In this document: one piece after another, positions 1 to 8,510 of the stretch | Layout: each line of letters starts with the position of its first letter | How positions within the stretch are numbered: the first letter of the stretch is position 1 | NCBI RefSeq assembly: GCF_003602235.1 | Contig: NZ_QZVS01000059.1 | Location: forward strand, 1 to 42,307 | DNA: 42,307 nt | Reading direction: 5' to 3' | From: Cryobacterium melibiosiphilum | GTDB lineage: Bacteria; Actinomycetota; Actinomycetes; Actinomycetales; Microbacteriaceae | Notes under the pieces: model-generated | Databases searched by the model: none | What the model was told of the DNA's origin: nothing | The model's input: the letters and a program-made list of their open reading frames with translations, nothing else | Program-made: the position numbers and the translations under genes

Positions 1-1344
1 GGCGCGGGCCGCTTCTTCTTCGAGGCTGCGCGCCGCGGACTGCGCGGCCGCGCTGCGTTCGGCGGCCTCGAGGGCGGCCTGACCGCGCGCGATGGCGACC
101 TGCGCGGCCGCGGCCGCGGGAGCCGTGGCCAACGCCGCGAACGTACCGGAAGCCAGCAACCCGGTCACGATCACCACGGACAGCAGCACGAGTGACGGTC
201 CGCGCCGACGGGAGGTGAGGCGACGCGCCGTGAGCCGGCGCCAGCAGCCGCGCGCACCGAAGCGCCGGATCGGCATTTCCAGCCACCGGTAGGAGCTCCC
301 GGCGGCGAGCAGGGTGATCGCTCCCGCCGTGATCCCGATCGGGAGGAGATCGTGCCGTGCTGCCGGCCAGGCCAGCTGCACGAGCACCAGTACGGGCCAG
401 TGCCACAGGTAGAGGCCGTAGGAGCGTTCGCCCAGGTACCGCAGCGGTCTGCTATCGAGCGCCCGGCCGAAGGCGTCGCCGCGCACGCCCGCCCAGATCA
501 CCAGTGCGGTCAGCAGGCTCACGAGCACGAGGCCGCCCCGATACGACGCAACACCATTGTTCGGCAGCACCCAGAAGCCCACGGCGACGAGTGCCAAGGC
601 GAGGGCGCCGAGCCAGGGCCGGGCACGCGCCAGCAGCGCTGCCGTGCGGCGAACCGGCCCGACGGCGCGCTCGCGGCGCAGCACCAGCGCGAGGGCCGCG
701 CCGATCAGAAGCCCGAAGCTGTGCGTGTCCGAGCCGTAGTACACCCGCGTCGGGTCGCCGCCGTCGAAGAGCACAGCCATCCACAGGGCGGATGCCGCCG
801 CCAGCCCGAGCACGAGCCCCAGCCGCAGATCGGGGCGGCGAATGCGCAGCAGCCCGAGGAGTGCGAGCGGCCAGACCAGGTAGAACTGCTCTTCCACCGC
901 GAGCGACCAGAGGTTACGGAACAGTTCCGGCTGATCGGCGCTGAAATAGCTGGTGTCGGCCGCGATCGCGACCCAGTTGTAGCCAAACGTCGCGGCCCCG
1001 AGAAGTTGGCCGCCGAGTCCGATCAGTACGTCGCCGCCGACCAGCCACGCGGCCGTGCAACCGGCGAGCGCGAGCGGCACGATCGGGGGCACCAGTCGGC
1101 GCACCCGGCGTTTCCAGAACCGGCGGAGGTCGAGCCGGCCGCTGCGCTCGTGCTCGGCAACGAGCAGCCCGGTGATCAGAAAGCCGCTGATGACGAAAAA
1201 GATGTCCACGCCGATGAACCCACCCGGCAGCGCCGCGGGAAAGAAGTGGAACAGCACGACCGCGACGACGGCGATGGCGCGCAACCCGTCGAGTCCGCCC
1301 AGCCGCCCGGCCCGCGGCGTGCCGGCGGATGTACCCGGACGCAT
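1..1344 (-). CDS. Acyltransferase family 3 membrane protein (OafA/YrhL-like), 3' end outside window
   Basis: Reading the minus strand from ATG at 1344, the frame stays open for 448 codons to the window edge. The N-terminus has the acyltransferase-3 signature: a Gly-Leu-Asp-Gly-Leu-Arg-Ala stretch at about residues 17-23, the probable catalytic His33 in VVLFHFF, then GVDIFFVISGF. A long series of hydrophobic segments follows to about residue 370, including WSLAVEEQFYLVWP. After the last membrane segment comes an Ala/Glu/Arg-rich, probably helical linker. In OafA-type proteins such a linker often leads to an SGNH hydrolase domain, which would lie beyond position 1. The family moves acyl groups to sugars of the cell envelope; the substrate here is not visible. 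It is divergent from truA. Family assignment is firm, exact role open. Confidence 0.88.
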   Translation of the reverse strand, partial: MRPGTSAGTPRAGRLGGLDGLRAIAVVAVVLFHFFPAALPGGFIGVDIFFVISGFLITGLLVAEHERSGRLDLRRFWKRRVRRLVPPIVPLALAGCTAAWLVGGDVLIGLGGQLLGAATFGYNWVAIAADTSYFSADQPELFRNLWSLAVEEQFYLVWPLALLGLLRIRRPDLRLGLVLGLAAASALWMAVLFDGGDPTRVYYGSDTHSFGLLIGAALALVLRRERAVGPVRRTAALLARARPWLGALALALVAVGFWVLPNNGVASYRGGLVLVSLLTALVIWAGVRGDAFGRALDSRPLRYLGERSYGLYLWHWPVLVLVQLAWPAARHDLLPIGITAGAITLLAAGSSYRWLEMPIRRFGARGCWRRLTARRLTSRRRGPSLVLLSVVIVTGLLASGTFAALATAPAAAAAQVAIARGQAALEAAERSAAAQSAARSLEEEAARA

Positions 1345-1456
1345 AATCGTGGGACCTGTGGCCGACGGGGGAAGGGTGGGGCTGATTTGCATCTGTTGGC
1401 ACTCGAAAGGGGGTGACCGGGCGCCCCGGTCCCACGATAGCCGCCAGCGAGCAGCC

Positions 1457-1469
1457 TAGGCTTAGGCTC
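1457..1469 (+). promoter_or_regulatory. Leaderless promoter box for truA
   Basis: TAGGCT at 1457-1462 is followed by exactly 7 nt and then GTG at 1470, the spacing expected when transcription starts on the first base of the start codon. A second TAGGCT at 1463-1468 lies too close to the GTG to serve it. No Shine-Dalgarno sequence is seen. This geometry is why GTG 1470 is preferred over GTG 1503. Confidence 0.5.
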
Positions 1470-2402
1470 GTGACTTTTTTCGCGCCGATTGACGGCCTTC
1501 CCGTGCCGCCGACTACGCGCATCCGCCTCGACCTCGCCTATGACGGCACCGACTTCACCGGCTGGGCACGCCAGCCCGGGTTTCGCACCGTGCAGGGCGA
1601 CATCGAAGACGGCCTCGCCTCGATCATGCTGCGTTACCCGCCGAGCCCCACCCTGTATGTTGCCGGTCGCACCGACACCGGGGTGCACGCCGTCGGTCAG
1701 GTCGCGCACTTCGACCTGACCCCCGCACAGGCCGACAGCCTGGTGCGCGTGAAGCGCGGCACCGGCATCCGCCCGCCGGTCACGCTCGGCACCGCGGTGC
1801 TGCGCAGACTCGGCGGAATCCTGGTGACCAAGCCCGAGATCGTGCTGCGCGCGGCATCCGTCGCCCCCGCCGGGTTCGACGCCCGCTTCTCGGCGCTCTG
1901 GCGCACCTATGAGTACCGCATCAGCGACCTCAACGCCCTGCGCGATCCTCAGCAGCGACTGCGCACCACCTGGCATCCGGGCAAACTCAACCTCGAGGCG
2001 ATGGATGAGGCCGCCGCGACCCTCATCGGCCTGCGCGACTTCGCGGCCTACTGCAAACCCCGACCCGGCGCCACGACGATCCGCGAGTTGCAGGACTTCC
2101 GCTGGCGGCGCGATCCCGACGGAGTGCTCGTCGCCACGATCACCGCGGATGCTTTCTGCCACAGCATGGTGCGTGCCGTGGTCGGCGCGACCGTCGCGGT
2201 GGGGGAGGGGCGGCTCGGCATCGACCGCCTCGCCACGATGCGCATGGACCGCACCCGCATCACCGAGTTCAAAGTGATGCAGGCGCACGGGCTGACCCTG
2301 ATGCGGGTCGGCTACCCCGAAGACGCCGAGATGCGCCTGCGGGCCGTCGAGACCCGCAACCGCCGTTCGCTGCCCGCCTTGGTCGGCGACGACGCCGAGT
2401 AG
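1470..2402 (+). CDS. truA: tRNA pseudouridine(38-40) synthase TruA
   Basis: TruA isomerises uridines 38-40 in the anticodon arm of tRNAs. The protein (310 residues from GTG 1470) has the N-terminal RIRLDLAYDGTDFTGWARQPG signature, the catalytic loop AGRTDTGVHA with Asp69, the VGQVAHFD strand, and the SALWRTYEYRISD and FCHSMVRAVVG segments. It is longer than the E. coli enzyme (270 residues), with an insertion at about residues 90-125 and a short acidic tail. The start could also be GTG 1503, which begins 11 residues later; the -10 box spacing favours 1470. The gene lies just upstream of rplM-rpsI, a common actinobacterial arrangement, but a repeat-filled spacer separates them here. Confidence 0.95.
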   Translation: MTFFAPIDGLPVPPTTRIRLDLAYDGTDFTGWARQPGFRTVQGDIEDGLASIMLRYPPSPTLYVAGRTDTGVHAVGQVAHFDLTPAQADSLVRVKRGTGIRPPVTLGTAVLRRLGGILVTKPEIVLRAASVAPAGFDARFSALWRTYEYRISDLNALRDPQQRLRTTWHPGKLNLEAMDEAAATLIGLRDFAAYCKPRPGATTIRELQDFRWRRDPDGVLVATITADAFCHSMVRAVVGATVAVGEGRLGIDRLATMRMDRTRITEFKVMQAHGLTLMRVGYPEDAEMRLRAVETRNRRSLPALVGDDAE

Positions 2403-2440
2403 CCGAGCCGCGGCATCCGCCGTCGAGGGGGCCTGAATCC

Positions 2441-2670
2441 CGCGCAGCGGCGTACCTACCGTGCAGCTCGAATTTGCGCCCCTTTGCCCCTGGCGTAACC
2501 ACCGCGCAGCGGCGCAGGCCGCGCGCAGCGCAGAGGCTGCACGGATGCGGGGTGGCGTAGGTCCCGCGCAGCGGCGCACGTACCGCGCAGCTCGAACATG
2601 CCCCCCTTGCCCCTGGCGTAACTCCCGCGCAGTGGCGCAACCACCGCGCAGCGGCGCAACTACCGCGCAT
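2441..2670. repeat. 62-bp tandem repeat (minisatellite) between truA and rplM
   Basis: The heptamer CGCGCAG (one or two variants allowed) starts at 2441, 2460, 2503, 2522, 2565, 2584, 2626, 2645 and 2664. The spacing alternates 19, 43, 19, 43, 19, 42, 19, 19. The array is therefore about three units of 62 bp (2441-2502, 2503-2564, 2565-2625), each a 19-bp plus a 43-bp block, followed by two further 19-bp blocks. Units 1 and 3 are most alike over about 75 bp; unit 2 is the most diverged in its 43-bp block. The 43-bp block ends in GGCGTAACCAC, close to the end of the 19-bp block (GGCGCAACTAC), so the longer block may derive from the shorter. No protein in either direction looks real here. Confidence 0.85.
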
Positions 2671-2695
2671 GAACTCTCAGAGCTGAGCGGAGAAG

Positions 2696-2724
2696 TTGCC
2701 TTGAGCGGCCCGCTCGACTAGTGT
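2696..2724 (+). promoter_or_regulatory. Probable vegetative promoter of rplM-rpsI
   Basis: TTGCCT (2696-2701), a 17-bp spacer and TAGTGT (2719-2724) form a good housekeeping-sigma promoter. A start near 2731 would give a leader of about 130 nt before rplM. It lies directly after the 62-bp repeat array. Confidence 0.6.
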
Positions 2725-2730
2725 GGACCC

Positions 2731-2859
2731 TTGGTGTCTGTGCGTTGCAGCACGGCATCCGAACGTGAGCCCTCCATCGACAGTGTTTTCATCAGGAAAA
2801 CACGCCCGGAGCGGGATTCACGAACACCTCCGTTCGAAAAAGAAGAAAGCAGCACAACA
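2731..2859 (+). promoter_or_regulatory. rplM 5' leader with hairpin, possible L13 autoregulatory site
   Basis: The untranslated leader holds a perfect hairpin at 2783-2803: GTGTTTTC, loop ATCAG, GAAAACAC. It is AT-rich against a GC-rich background, so the pairing is unlikely to be accidental. In E. coli, L13 represses its own rplM-rpsI mRNA; whether this leader does so is inference. The ribosome binding site AAGAAGAAAG lies at 2840-2849. Confidence 0.45.
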
Positions 2860-3306
2860 GTGACGCGCACTTACACCCCCAAGGCAAGCGAACTCCAGCA
2901 CGACTGGGTTGTCATCGATGCCACCGATATCGTCCTCGGACGTCTGGCCAGCCACGCGGCGATCCTGCTGCGCGGCAAGCACAAGGCCACCTTCTCTCCC
3001 CACATGGACGGTGGCGACTTCGTCATCATCATCAACGCGGAGAAGGTTGCCCTCACCGGCAAGAAGCTCGACCTCAAGATCGCTTACCGCCACTCCGGTT
3101 ACCCGGGCGGCCTCACGGCGACCAACTACTCCGAGATGCTCGAGAAGCACCCGACCCGCGCGGTCGAGAAGGCCATCCGTGGCATGCTGCCGAAGAACTC
3201 CCTCGGCCGTGCACAGCTCCTCAAGCTGAAGGTCTACGCCGGTGCAGAGCACCCGCACTCGGCCCAGCAGCCGAAGCCGTACACCCTCAGCCAGGTCGCT
3301 CAGTAG
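2860..3306 (+). CDS. rplM: 50S ribosomal protein L13
   Basis: This is ribosomal protein uL13 of the large subunit, an early 23S rRNA binding protein. The 148-residue product from GTG 2860 fits the family length. Recognisable segments are [16 protein letters not shown] near the N-terminus, [19 protein letters not shown], the HSGYPGG turn and the [13 protein letters not shown] helix. The GTG is preferred because a purine-rich ribosome binding site lies 10 nt upstream and the frame upstream of it encodes nothing conserved. It is followed by rpsI after 48 bp, the usual two-gene operon. Confidence 0.97.
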   Translation: MTRTYTPKASELQHDWVVIDATDIVLGRLASHAAILLRGKHKATFSPHMDGGDFVIIINAEKVALTGKKLDLKIAYRHSGYPGGLTATNYSEMLEKHPTRAVEKAIRGMLPKNSLGRAQLLKLKVYAGAEHPHSAQQPKPYTLSQVAQ

Positions 3307-3354
3307 CGTCCGCCTCAGACTTCTCAAGACTCTAGAAAAAGGATTCACACAATC

Positions 3355-3840
3355 GTGGCGAAGATCGCAGACCAGATTGACCAGGCTCCGGAGAGCTACT
3401 CGACAGAGACTCCCGCCGAGACCGCAACCAAGGCGCCCCGCGCCATCCTCAACGTTCCCGGCGCAGCCGTGGGACGTCGCAAGCAGGCCATTGCCCGCGT
3501 GCGCATCGTTCCCGGTTCGGGCACCATCGTGGTGAACGGCCGTGCGCTGGAGGACTACTTCCCGAACAAGCTGCACCAGCAGCTCATCAACGACCCGTTC
3601 AAGGTCCTCGACCTGCTCGGCAGCTACGACGTCATCGCACGCATCACCGGTGGTGGCCCCTCGGGCCAGGCCGGCGCGCTGCGCCTCGGCATCGCTCGCT
3701 CGCTGAACCTGATCGACGAAGAGAACAACCGCGCGATCCTCAAGAAGAACGGCTTCCTGAGCCGCGACGCTCGTGTCAAGGAGCGCAAGAAGGCCGGACT
3801 CAAGAAGGCCCGCAAGGCTCCTCAGTTCAGCAAGCGCTAG
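3355..3840 (+). CDS. rpsI: 30S ribosomal protein S9
   Basis: This is ribosomal protein uS9 of the small subunit, whose basic C-terminal tail reaches the P-site tRNA. The 161-residue product starts at GTG 3355 after AAAAAGGA (3335-3342). About 30 N-terminal residues, rich in Glu, Thr and Ala, precede the conserved [17 protein letters not shown] motif; such an extension is usual in Actinobacteria. Further landmarks are [19 protein letters not shown] and a C-terminus rich in Lys and Arg ending in SKR. It is co-transcribed with rplM and sits 19 bp before glmM. Confidence 0.97.
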   Translation: MAKIADQIDQAPESYSTETPAETATKAPRAILNVPGAAVGRRKQAIARVRIVPGSGTIVVNGRALEDYFPNKLHQQLINDPFKVLDLLGSYDVIARITGGGPSGQAGALRLGIARSLNLIDEENNRAILKKNGFLSRDARVKERKKAGLKKARKAPQFSKR

Positions 3841-3859
3841 TCGAATAGCCGACGTCGAT

Positions 3860-5221
3860 ATGACTCGACTGTTCGGCACCGACGGCGTGCGGGGCCTGGC
3901 CAACCGTGATCTCACGGCTGGCCTGGCCCTGGAGCTGGCTCAGGCCACTGCCGCGGTGCTTACCACCGGTCGCCGCGCCGAAAAGCGCCGCGAATCCGGT
4001 CAACGCCCCGTCGCCGTGGTCGCCCGGGACCCCCGTGTCTCCGGTGAATTCATTATTGCCGCGGTCTCTGCCGGGCTGGCGAGCTCCGGAGTCGATGTCC
4101 TCGACGCCGGCGTGATCCCCACCCCCGCTGCCGCATTCCTGATCTCCGATATCGGCGCCGACTTCGGTGTGATGATTTCCGCCTCACACAACCCGGCCCC
4201 CGACAACGGCATCAAAATCTTCGCCTTTGGCGGCACCAAGCTTCCCGACGACGTCGAGGACCGCATCGAGTCCTACATCGGACACGACACCCTGATGCCG
4301 ATCGGCGGTGACGTGGGGCGCATCCGTCGCTTCGCCGACGCCGAAGACCGCTACGTCGTTCACCTGCTGACGACGCTGCCGCACCGCCTCGACGGCCTGC
4401 ACGTCGTGCTTGACTGCGCGCACGGCGCCGCGGCCGGCGTGTCACCGCAGGTCTTCACGGATGCCGGCGCTCGCCTCACCGTGATCGGCGCCGACCCCGA
4501 CGGCCTCAACATCAACGACGGTGTCGGCTCGACGCACCTGGACAACCTCGCCCGCGCCGTGCTCGAACACGGCGCCGACATCGGCATCGCCCACGACGGC
4601 GACGCCGACCGCTGCCTCGCGGTCGACGCGGCCGGCAACATCGTCGACGGCGACCAGATCATGGCGATCCTCGCCGTCTCGATGGCCGAACGCGGCGTGC
4701 TGAAAGACCGCACCCTCGTCGCCACCGTGATGAGCAACCTCGGCCTGCGCAAAGCCATGGCCGCCAACGACATCACCGTCGTGCAGACCAAGGTCGGCGA
4801 CCGGTACGTGCTCGAAGAGCTCAACGCCCACGGCTACTCGCTCGGCGGCGAGCAGAGCGGACACGTCATCATGACCAAGTTCGCGACCACCGGGGACGGC
4901 ATCCTGACCGGGCTGCACCTGGTTGCCGAGATGGCGCGCACCGGCAAGACGCTCGCCGAACTGGCATCCGTCATGACGGTCTACCCGCAGATCCTCGTGA
5001 ACGTGCGGGGCGTCGACCACCGGGCGCTGCACTCCGATGCCGTGATCGCCGAGGCGATTCTCGCCGCCGAGACCGAACTGGGCGACACCGGACGCGTGCT
5101 GCTGCGCCCCTCGGGCACCGAACCGATGGTTCGCGTGATGGTCGAAGCGGCCGACCAGCCGACCGCCGACCGCCTGGCGCACCAGCTCGCCGACGTGGTG
5201 CGCGAGCGCCTCGCCAACTAG
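3860..5221 (+). CDS. glmM: Phosphoglucosamine mutase GlmM
   Basis: GlmM converts glucosamine 6-phosphate to glucosamine 1-phosphate on the way to UDP-N-acetylglucosamine. The product has 453 residues. It begins [12 protein letters not shown], has the phosphoserine loop ISASHNP (Ser109), the metal-binding loop DGDADR (246-251), the sugar-binding GGEQSGH (329-335) and the phosphate-binding [11 protein letters not shown] near the C-terminus. ATG 3860 fits the conserved N-terminus exactly; upstream in-frame codons overlap rpsI in another frame. No clear Shine-Dalgarno sequence is present in the 19-bp gap. glmS, the enzyme that makes its substrate, is close by at 6284. Confidence 0.97.
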   Translation: MTRLFGTDGVRGLANRDLTAGLALELAQATAAVLTTGRRAEKRRESGQRPVAVVARDPRVSGEFIIAAVSAGLASSGVDVLDAGVIPTPAAAFLISDIGADFGVMISASHNPAPDNGIKIFAFGGTKLPDDVEDRIESYIGHDTLMPIGGDVGRIRRFADAEDRYVVHLLTTLPHRLDGLHVVLDCAHGAAAGVSPQVFTDAGARLTVIGADPDGLNINDGVGSTHLDNLARAVLEHGADIGIAHDGDADRCLAVDAAGNIVDGDQIMAILAVSMAERGVLKDRTLVATVMSNLGLRKAMAANDITVVQTKVGDRYVLEELNAHGYSLGGEQSGHVIMTKFATTGDGILTGLHLVAEMARTGKTLAELASVMTVYPQILVNVRGVDHRALHSDAVIAEAILAAETELGDTGRVLLRPSGTEPMVRVMVEAADQPTADRLAHQLADVVRERLAN

Positions 5222-5238
5222 CCGCCCCCGAACGGTCC

Positions 5239-5280
5239 CGAGTGCCGCGACCGTGCCTGCCGACGTGACGAGTGCCGCGA
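5239..5280. repeat. Direct repeat CGAGTGCCGCGA between convergent glmM and coaA
   Basis: CGAGTGCCGCGA occurs at 5239-5250 and 5269-5280, exactly 30 bp apart, in the 72-bp gap between two convergent genes. No strong terminator hairpin is visible. Related GAGTGCC(A/G)CGA units recur at 28204-28261. Confidence 0.6.
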
Positions 5281-5293
5281 GCGCGGGCATCCG

Positions 5294-6250
5294 CTAGACC
5301 TTGCGCAGCAGTACCTTCGAAACCGCATGGTCGGGATCTTTGCGCAGCACGAGCGTCGCCCGGCTCTTGGTGGGACGGATGTTGCGCAGCAGGTTGGGTT
5401 CGTTGATGCTGATCCAGATCTGCCGCGCCTTCGCCCGGGCCTCGGCCTCGGTCATGTCCGCGTAGCGGTGAAAATACGACTTCGGGTTGATGAACGCCCC
5501 GCGCTGCAGCTTCAAAAACCGTTCTTCGTACCAGCGCGCCACGTCTTGCGTGCGGGCGTCCACGTAGACCGTGAAGTCGAACAGGTCGCTCACGGCCAGG
5601 CCGTGGCCGGCCCCGGGGGGCTGCAGCACGTTGAGGCCCTCGATGATCAGGATGTCCGGCTGCCGCACGATGATCTGCGCGTCGGGCACGATGTCATAGC
5701 TCAGGTGTGAGTAGAACGGGGTGCGGGCCTCGGCGGCGCCGCTCTTGACCGCACTCACGAAACGCAGCAGTGCCCGCCGGTCGTAGGACTCGGGAAATCC
5801 CTTGCGGTCCATGATGCCGCGGCGCGCGAGCTCCGCATTGGGGTAGAGAAACCCGTCGGTCGTGACGAGCTCAACGCGGGGGGTGTCTTCCCAGCGCGCC
5901 AGCAGCTCGCGCAGCAGTCGGGCGATCGTGGATTTACCCACGGCAACCGAGCCGGCAACCCCGATCACGAACGGCACGTGCAGGGCGCGTTCGCCGAGAA
6001 AATCACTCGTCGCCCGGTGCAGGTGGCGGGCGCCGGCCGCGTAGAGGTTGAGCAGCCGGCTCAGCGGAAGGTAGACATCCGTCACCTCGTTGATGTCGAG
6101 TGGCTCACCCAGCCCGCGCAACTGCACGATCTCGGTCTCCCGAAGCGGCAGGCGAGTGGATGCGGCGAGCGCGGCCCAGTCGGCACGATCCAGTTCCACA
6201 AAAGGGGTGCCGTGAACCTTGTTGATGGGGCTGGTCACCGGATCGGACAT
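5294..6250 (-). CDS. coaA: Type I pantothenate kinase CoaA
   Basis: CoaA phosphorylates pantothenate with ATP in the first step of coenzyme A synthesis. The 318-residue product starts at ATG 6250 and matches the bacterial type I length. It has the P-loop [12 protein letters not shown] (97-108), followed by [15 protein letters not shown], the KGFPESYD segment, [13 protein letters not shown] and [11 protein letters not shown], all typical of the family. The C-terminal half contains WYEERFLKL and the [14 protein letters not shown] motif. The reading frame stays open far upstream of this ATG, but only because of GC-rich codon bias; the conserved N-terminus and the promoter spacing support 6250. 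It is divergent from glmS. Confidence 0.96.
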   Translation of the reverse strand: MSDPVTSPINKVHGTPFVELDRADWAALAASTRLPLRETEIVQLRGLGEPLDINEVTDVYLPLSRLLNLYAAGARHLHRATSDFLGERALHVPFVIGVAGSVAVGKSTIARLLRELLARWEDTPRVELVTTDGFLYPNAELARRGIMDRKGFPESYDRRALLRFVSAVKSGAAEARTPFYSHLSYDIVPDAQIIVRQPDILIIEGLNVLQPPGAGHGLAVSDLFDFTVYVDARTQDVARWYEERFLKLQRGAFINPKSYFHRYADMTEAEARAKARQIWISINEPNLLRNIRPTKSRATLVLRKDPDHAVSKVLLRKV

Positions 6251-6283
6251 TTTCCCAAGCTTAGTCCGACTAAAATCGGGGCC
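6251..6283. promoter_or_regulatory. Divergent leaderless promoters of coaA and glmS with a central dyad
   Basis: On the minus strand TAAGCT (6263-6258) stands 7 nt before the coaA ATG. On the plus strand TAAAAT (6271-6276) stands 7 nt before the glmS ATG. Both genes therefore look leaderless. Between and across the two boxes lies the dyad TTAGTC-C-GACTAA (6261-6273). No Shine-Dalgarno sequence exists on either side. The -35 contacts would have to fall inside the opposite gene or opposite promoter. Confidence 0.6.
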
Positions 6284-8137
6284 ATGTGTGGAATCGTGGG
6301 TTACGTCGGAGGCACCAACAAAGCGGTCGAGGTTTTGATGGGAGGGCTGCGACGTCTGGAGTACCGGGGCTACGACTCCGCCGGCATCGCCGTGATCGAC
6401 GAGGAGGGCGTTCTCAACTCCGTGAAGCGCGCCGGCAAGCTCGCGATGCTCTCCGATGAGCTGAAACGTCACCCGGTCAACGCGGGGCGCACCGGTATCG
6501 GGCACACCCGCTGGGCCACCCACGGAGGCCCGACCGACGAGAACGCGCACCCGCACCTCGCCGACAACGGCAAGCTCGCCCTGATCCACAACGGCATCAT
6601 CGAGAACTTCGGCCCCCTCAAGGCCGAACTGCTCGCCGAGGGCTACACCTTCGAGAGCGAAACCGACACCGAGGTCGCCGCCGTGCTGCTCGGCCGCGAA
6701 TACCAGCGCGTGGGCGACCTCGGCGAAGCCTTCCGCAGCGTCGTCGCCCGCCTCGACGGTGCGTTCACCCTGCTGGCCCTGCACCAGGACCAGCCCGGCG
6801 TTGTCGTCGGCGCCCGTCGCAACTCGCCGCTCGTGATCGGCCTCGGCGACGGTGAGAACTTTCTCGGCTCCGACGTGGCCGCGTTCATCGAGTACACCCG
6901 TCGTGCGGTCGCCATCGGTCAGGACCAGATCGTGACGATCACGCCCGACAGCGTCACCGTGACCGACTTCTTCGGCGCGCCCGTCGAGGTCGAAGAGTTC
7001 GACGTGGCGTGGGACGCTTCCGCGTCGGACAAGGGTGGTTGGTCGAGTTTCATGGCCAAGGAGGTCTCGGAGCAGCCCGACGCCGTCGCGAACACGCTGC
7101 GTGGCCGCATCGTCGACGGGGTCGTCGTGATCCCGGAATTGGCCGAGTTCGGGGATGAGGCGCTCGCGCGCATCCGCCGCATTGTGATCATCGCCTGCGG
7201 TACCGCAGCGTATGCCGGTCAGGTCGCCAAGTACGCGATCGAGAAGTGGGCAAAGGTTCCGGTGGATGTCGAGCTCAGCCACGAGTTCCGCTACCGTGAC
7301 CCCGTCATCGAGAACGACACCCTGGTGGTGTCCATCAGTCAGTCCGGCGAGACCATGGACACCCTGATGGCCGTGAAGTACGCCCGTGAGGCCGGGGCGG
7401 TCGCGATCTCGATCTGCAACACCCAGGGCGCCACGATCCCGCGCGAGAGCAACGCGGTCATCTACACGCATGCCGGCCCCGAGGTCGCGGTCGCGTCGAC
7501 GAAGGCGTTTGTCGCCCAGATAGCCGCGCTGTACCTGTTCGCCCTGCACCTGGCCCGGGTGCGCGGCACGCTCGGCAGCGCTGAACTGCTCGAGCACACC
7601 GCCGAACTGCAGGCCATTCCGGAGAAGATCGCCACCACCCTGCTGCAGGGCGACGCCGTACGCCAGCTCGCGACGTGGATGACCGACTCCCGCGCGGTGC
7701 TGTTCCTCGGCCGGCACGTGGGCTTCCCGATCGCGCTCGAGGGCGCGTTGAAGCTCAAGGAACTCGCCTACATCCACGCCGAGGGCTTCGCCGCCGGCGA
7801 GCTCAAGCACGGCCCGATCGCGCTGATCGAGCCCGGCCAGCCGGTGTTCGTCGTGGTGCCGAGCCCGCGCGGCTCGGCGCACCTGCACCCGAAGGTCGTC
7901 TCCAACATTCAGGAGATCCGCGCCCGCGGTGCCCGGGTCATCGTGATCGCCGAGCAGGGGGATGCCGCGGTGCTGCCCTTCGCCGACACCGTGATCCACA
8001 TTCCCCTGGCCGCCCCGCTGTTCGAGCCGCTGCTGGCCGTGGTGCCGCTGCAGCTGTTCGCGATGGAGCTGGCGACCGCGAAGGGCCTCGACGTGGACCA
8101 GCCCCGCAACCTGGCCAAGTCCGTCACCGTCGAGTAG
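6284..8137 (+). CDS. glmS: Glutamine-fructose-6-phosphate aminotransferase GlmS
   Basis: GlmS makes glucosamine 6-phosphate from fructose 6-phosphate and glutamine. The 617-residue product begins [10 protein letters not shown], giving the N-terminal nucleophile Cys2 after removal of Met. The glutaminase domain (about 1-240) contains [19 protein letters not shown] and [10 protein letters not shown]. Two SIS sugar-isomerase domains follow (about 295-435 and 465-610), with [26 protein letters not shown] and [17 protein letters not shown]. The C-terminus ends AKSVTVE and includes the lysine (about 612) that forms the Schiff base with the sugar. The promoter is a TAAAAT box 7 nt before ATG. There is no glmS-ribozyme-length leader. 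Confidence 0.98.
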   Translation: MCGIVGYVGGTNKAVEVLMGGLRRLEYRGYDSAGIAVIDEEGVLNSVKRAGKLAMLSDELKRHPVNAGRTGIGHTRWATHGGPTDENAHPHLADNGKLALIHNGIIENFGPLKAELLAEGYTFESETDTEVAAVLLGREYQRVGDLGEAFRSVVARLDGAFTLLALHQDQPGVVVGARRNSPLVIGLGDGENFLGSDVAAFIEYTRRAVAIGQDQIVTITPDSVTVTDFFGAPVEVEEFDVAWDASASDKGGWSSFMAKEVSEQPDAVANTLRGRIVDGVVVIPELAEFGDEALARIRRIVIIACGTAAYAGQVAKYAIEKWAKVPVDVELSHEFRYRDPVIENDTLVVSISQSGETMDTLMAVKYAREAGAVAISICNTQGATIPRESNAVIYTHAGPEVAVASTKAFVAQIAALYLFALHLARVRGTLGSAELLEHTAELQAIPEKIATTLLQGDAVRQLATWMTDSRAVLFLGRHVGFPIALEGALKLKELAYIHAEGFAAGELKHGPIALIEPGQPVFVVVPSPRGSAHLHPKVVSNIQEIRARGARVIVIAEQGDAAVLPFADTVIHIPLAAPLFEPLLAVVPLQLFAMELATAKGLDVDQPRNLAKSVTVE

Positions 8138-8153
8138 TTCGCCGGCAGCAACA

Positions 8154-8510
8154 GTGATTGTGGGCATCGGGGTCGACGTGGTCGACCTGGCGCGGTTTGG
8201 GCGCCAGGTCGACCGCACGCCCGCCCTCATCCCGCGGCTGTTCGCTGAGAGCGAACGCGGACTGGCGGTGCACTCCCTCGCCGCCCGGTTCGCAGCCAAG
8301 GAGGCCCTGGTCAAGGCCCTCGGCCACAGCGGCACCCTGACCTGGCGCGACATGGAGATCGTCTCCGACGTGCACGGCAACCCCGGATTCGTGGTCGATG
8401 GCCCGCTCGCCGCCGTTCTCGCCGCGCGCGGCATCGATCGGGTGCACGTCACCATGACCCACGACGCCGGCGTCGCCTGCGCCTTCGTTGTGGCCGAGGC
8501 CGACCGGTGA
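8154..8510 (+). CDS. acpS: Holo-[acyl-carrier-protein] synthase AcpS
   Basis: AcpS moves 4'-phosphopantetheine from CoA to the serine of acyl carrier protein. The 118-residue product from GTG 8154 has the family N-terminus [13 protein letters not shown] with metal ligand Asp8, and the [12 protein letters not shown] helix with Glu50. A TMTHD segment near the C-terminus is also characteristic. The stretch between these motifs is short compared with many homologues. It lies 16 bp after glmS and overlaps tsaE by 4 bp (GTGA), so the cell-wall and acyl-carrier steps share a transcript with the t6A genes. Confidence 0.94.
   Translation: MIVGIGVDVVDLARFGRQVDRTPALIPRLFAESERGLAVHSLAARFAAKEALVKALGHSGTLTWRDMEIVSDVHGNPGFVVDGPLAAVLAARGIDRVHVTMTHDAGVACAFVVAEADR

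Noticed and set aside
352..1416. Plus-strand open frame of 354 codons
   Set aside because: It is antisense to the acyltransferase, and its Arg/Pro/His/Gln-rich translation has no domain-like pattern.
2441..2670. A CRISPR array
   Set aside because: The units are degenerate, the spacers are themselves related to the repeats, and no cas gene is nearby. The same applies to 28206-28261.
2269..2721. Short open frames on both strands with repeating Arg/Cys/Ala-rich peptides
   Set aside because: They are translations of the 62-bp tandem repeat; no ribosome binding site and no support for coding.
2818..3915. Minus-strand open frame antisense to rplM and rpsI
   Set aside because: It mirrors two certain ribosomal protein genes and reads as Leu/Val/Arg/Asp-rich shadow.
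6251..6283. A glmS ribozyme
   Set aside because: Only 33 bp separate coaA and glmS; there is no room for the ribozyme, which is a feature of Firmicutes.
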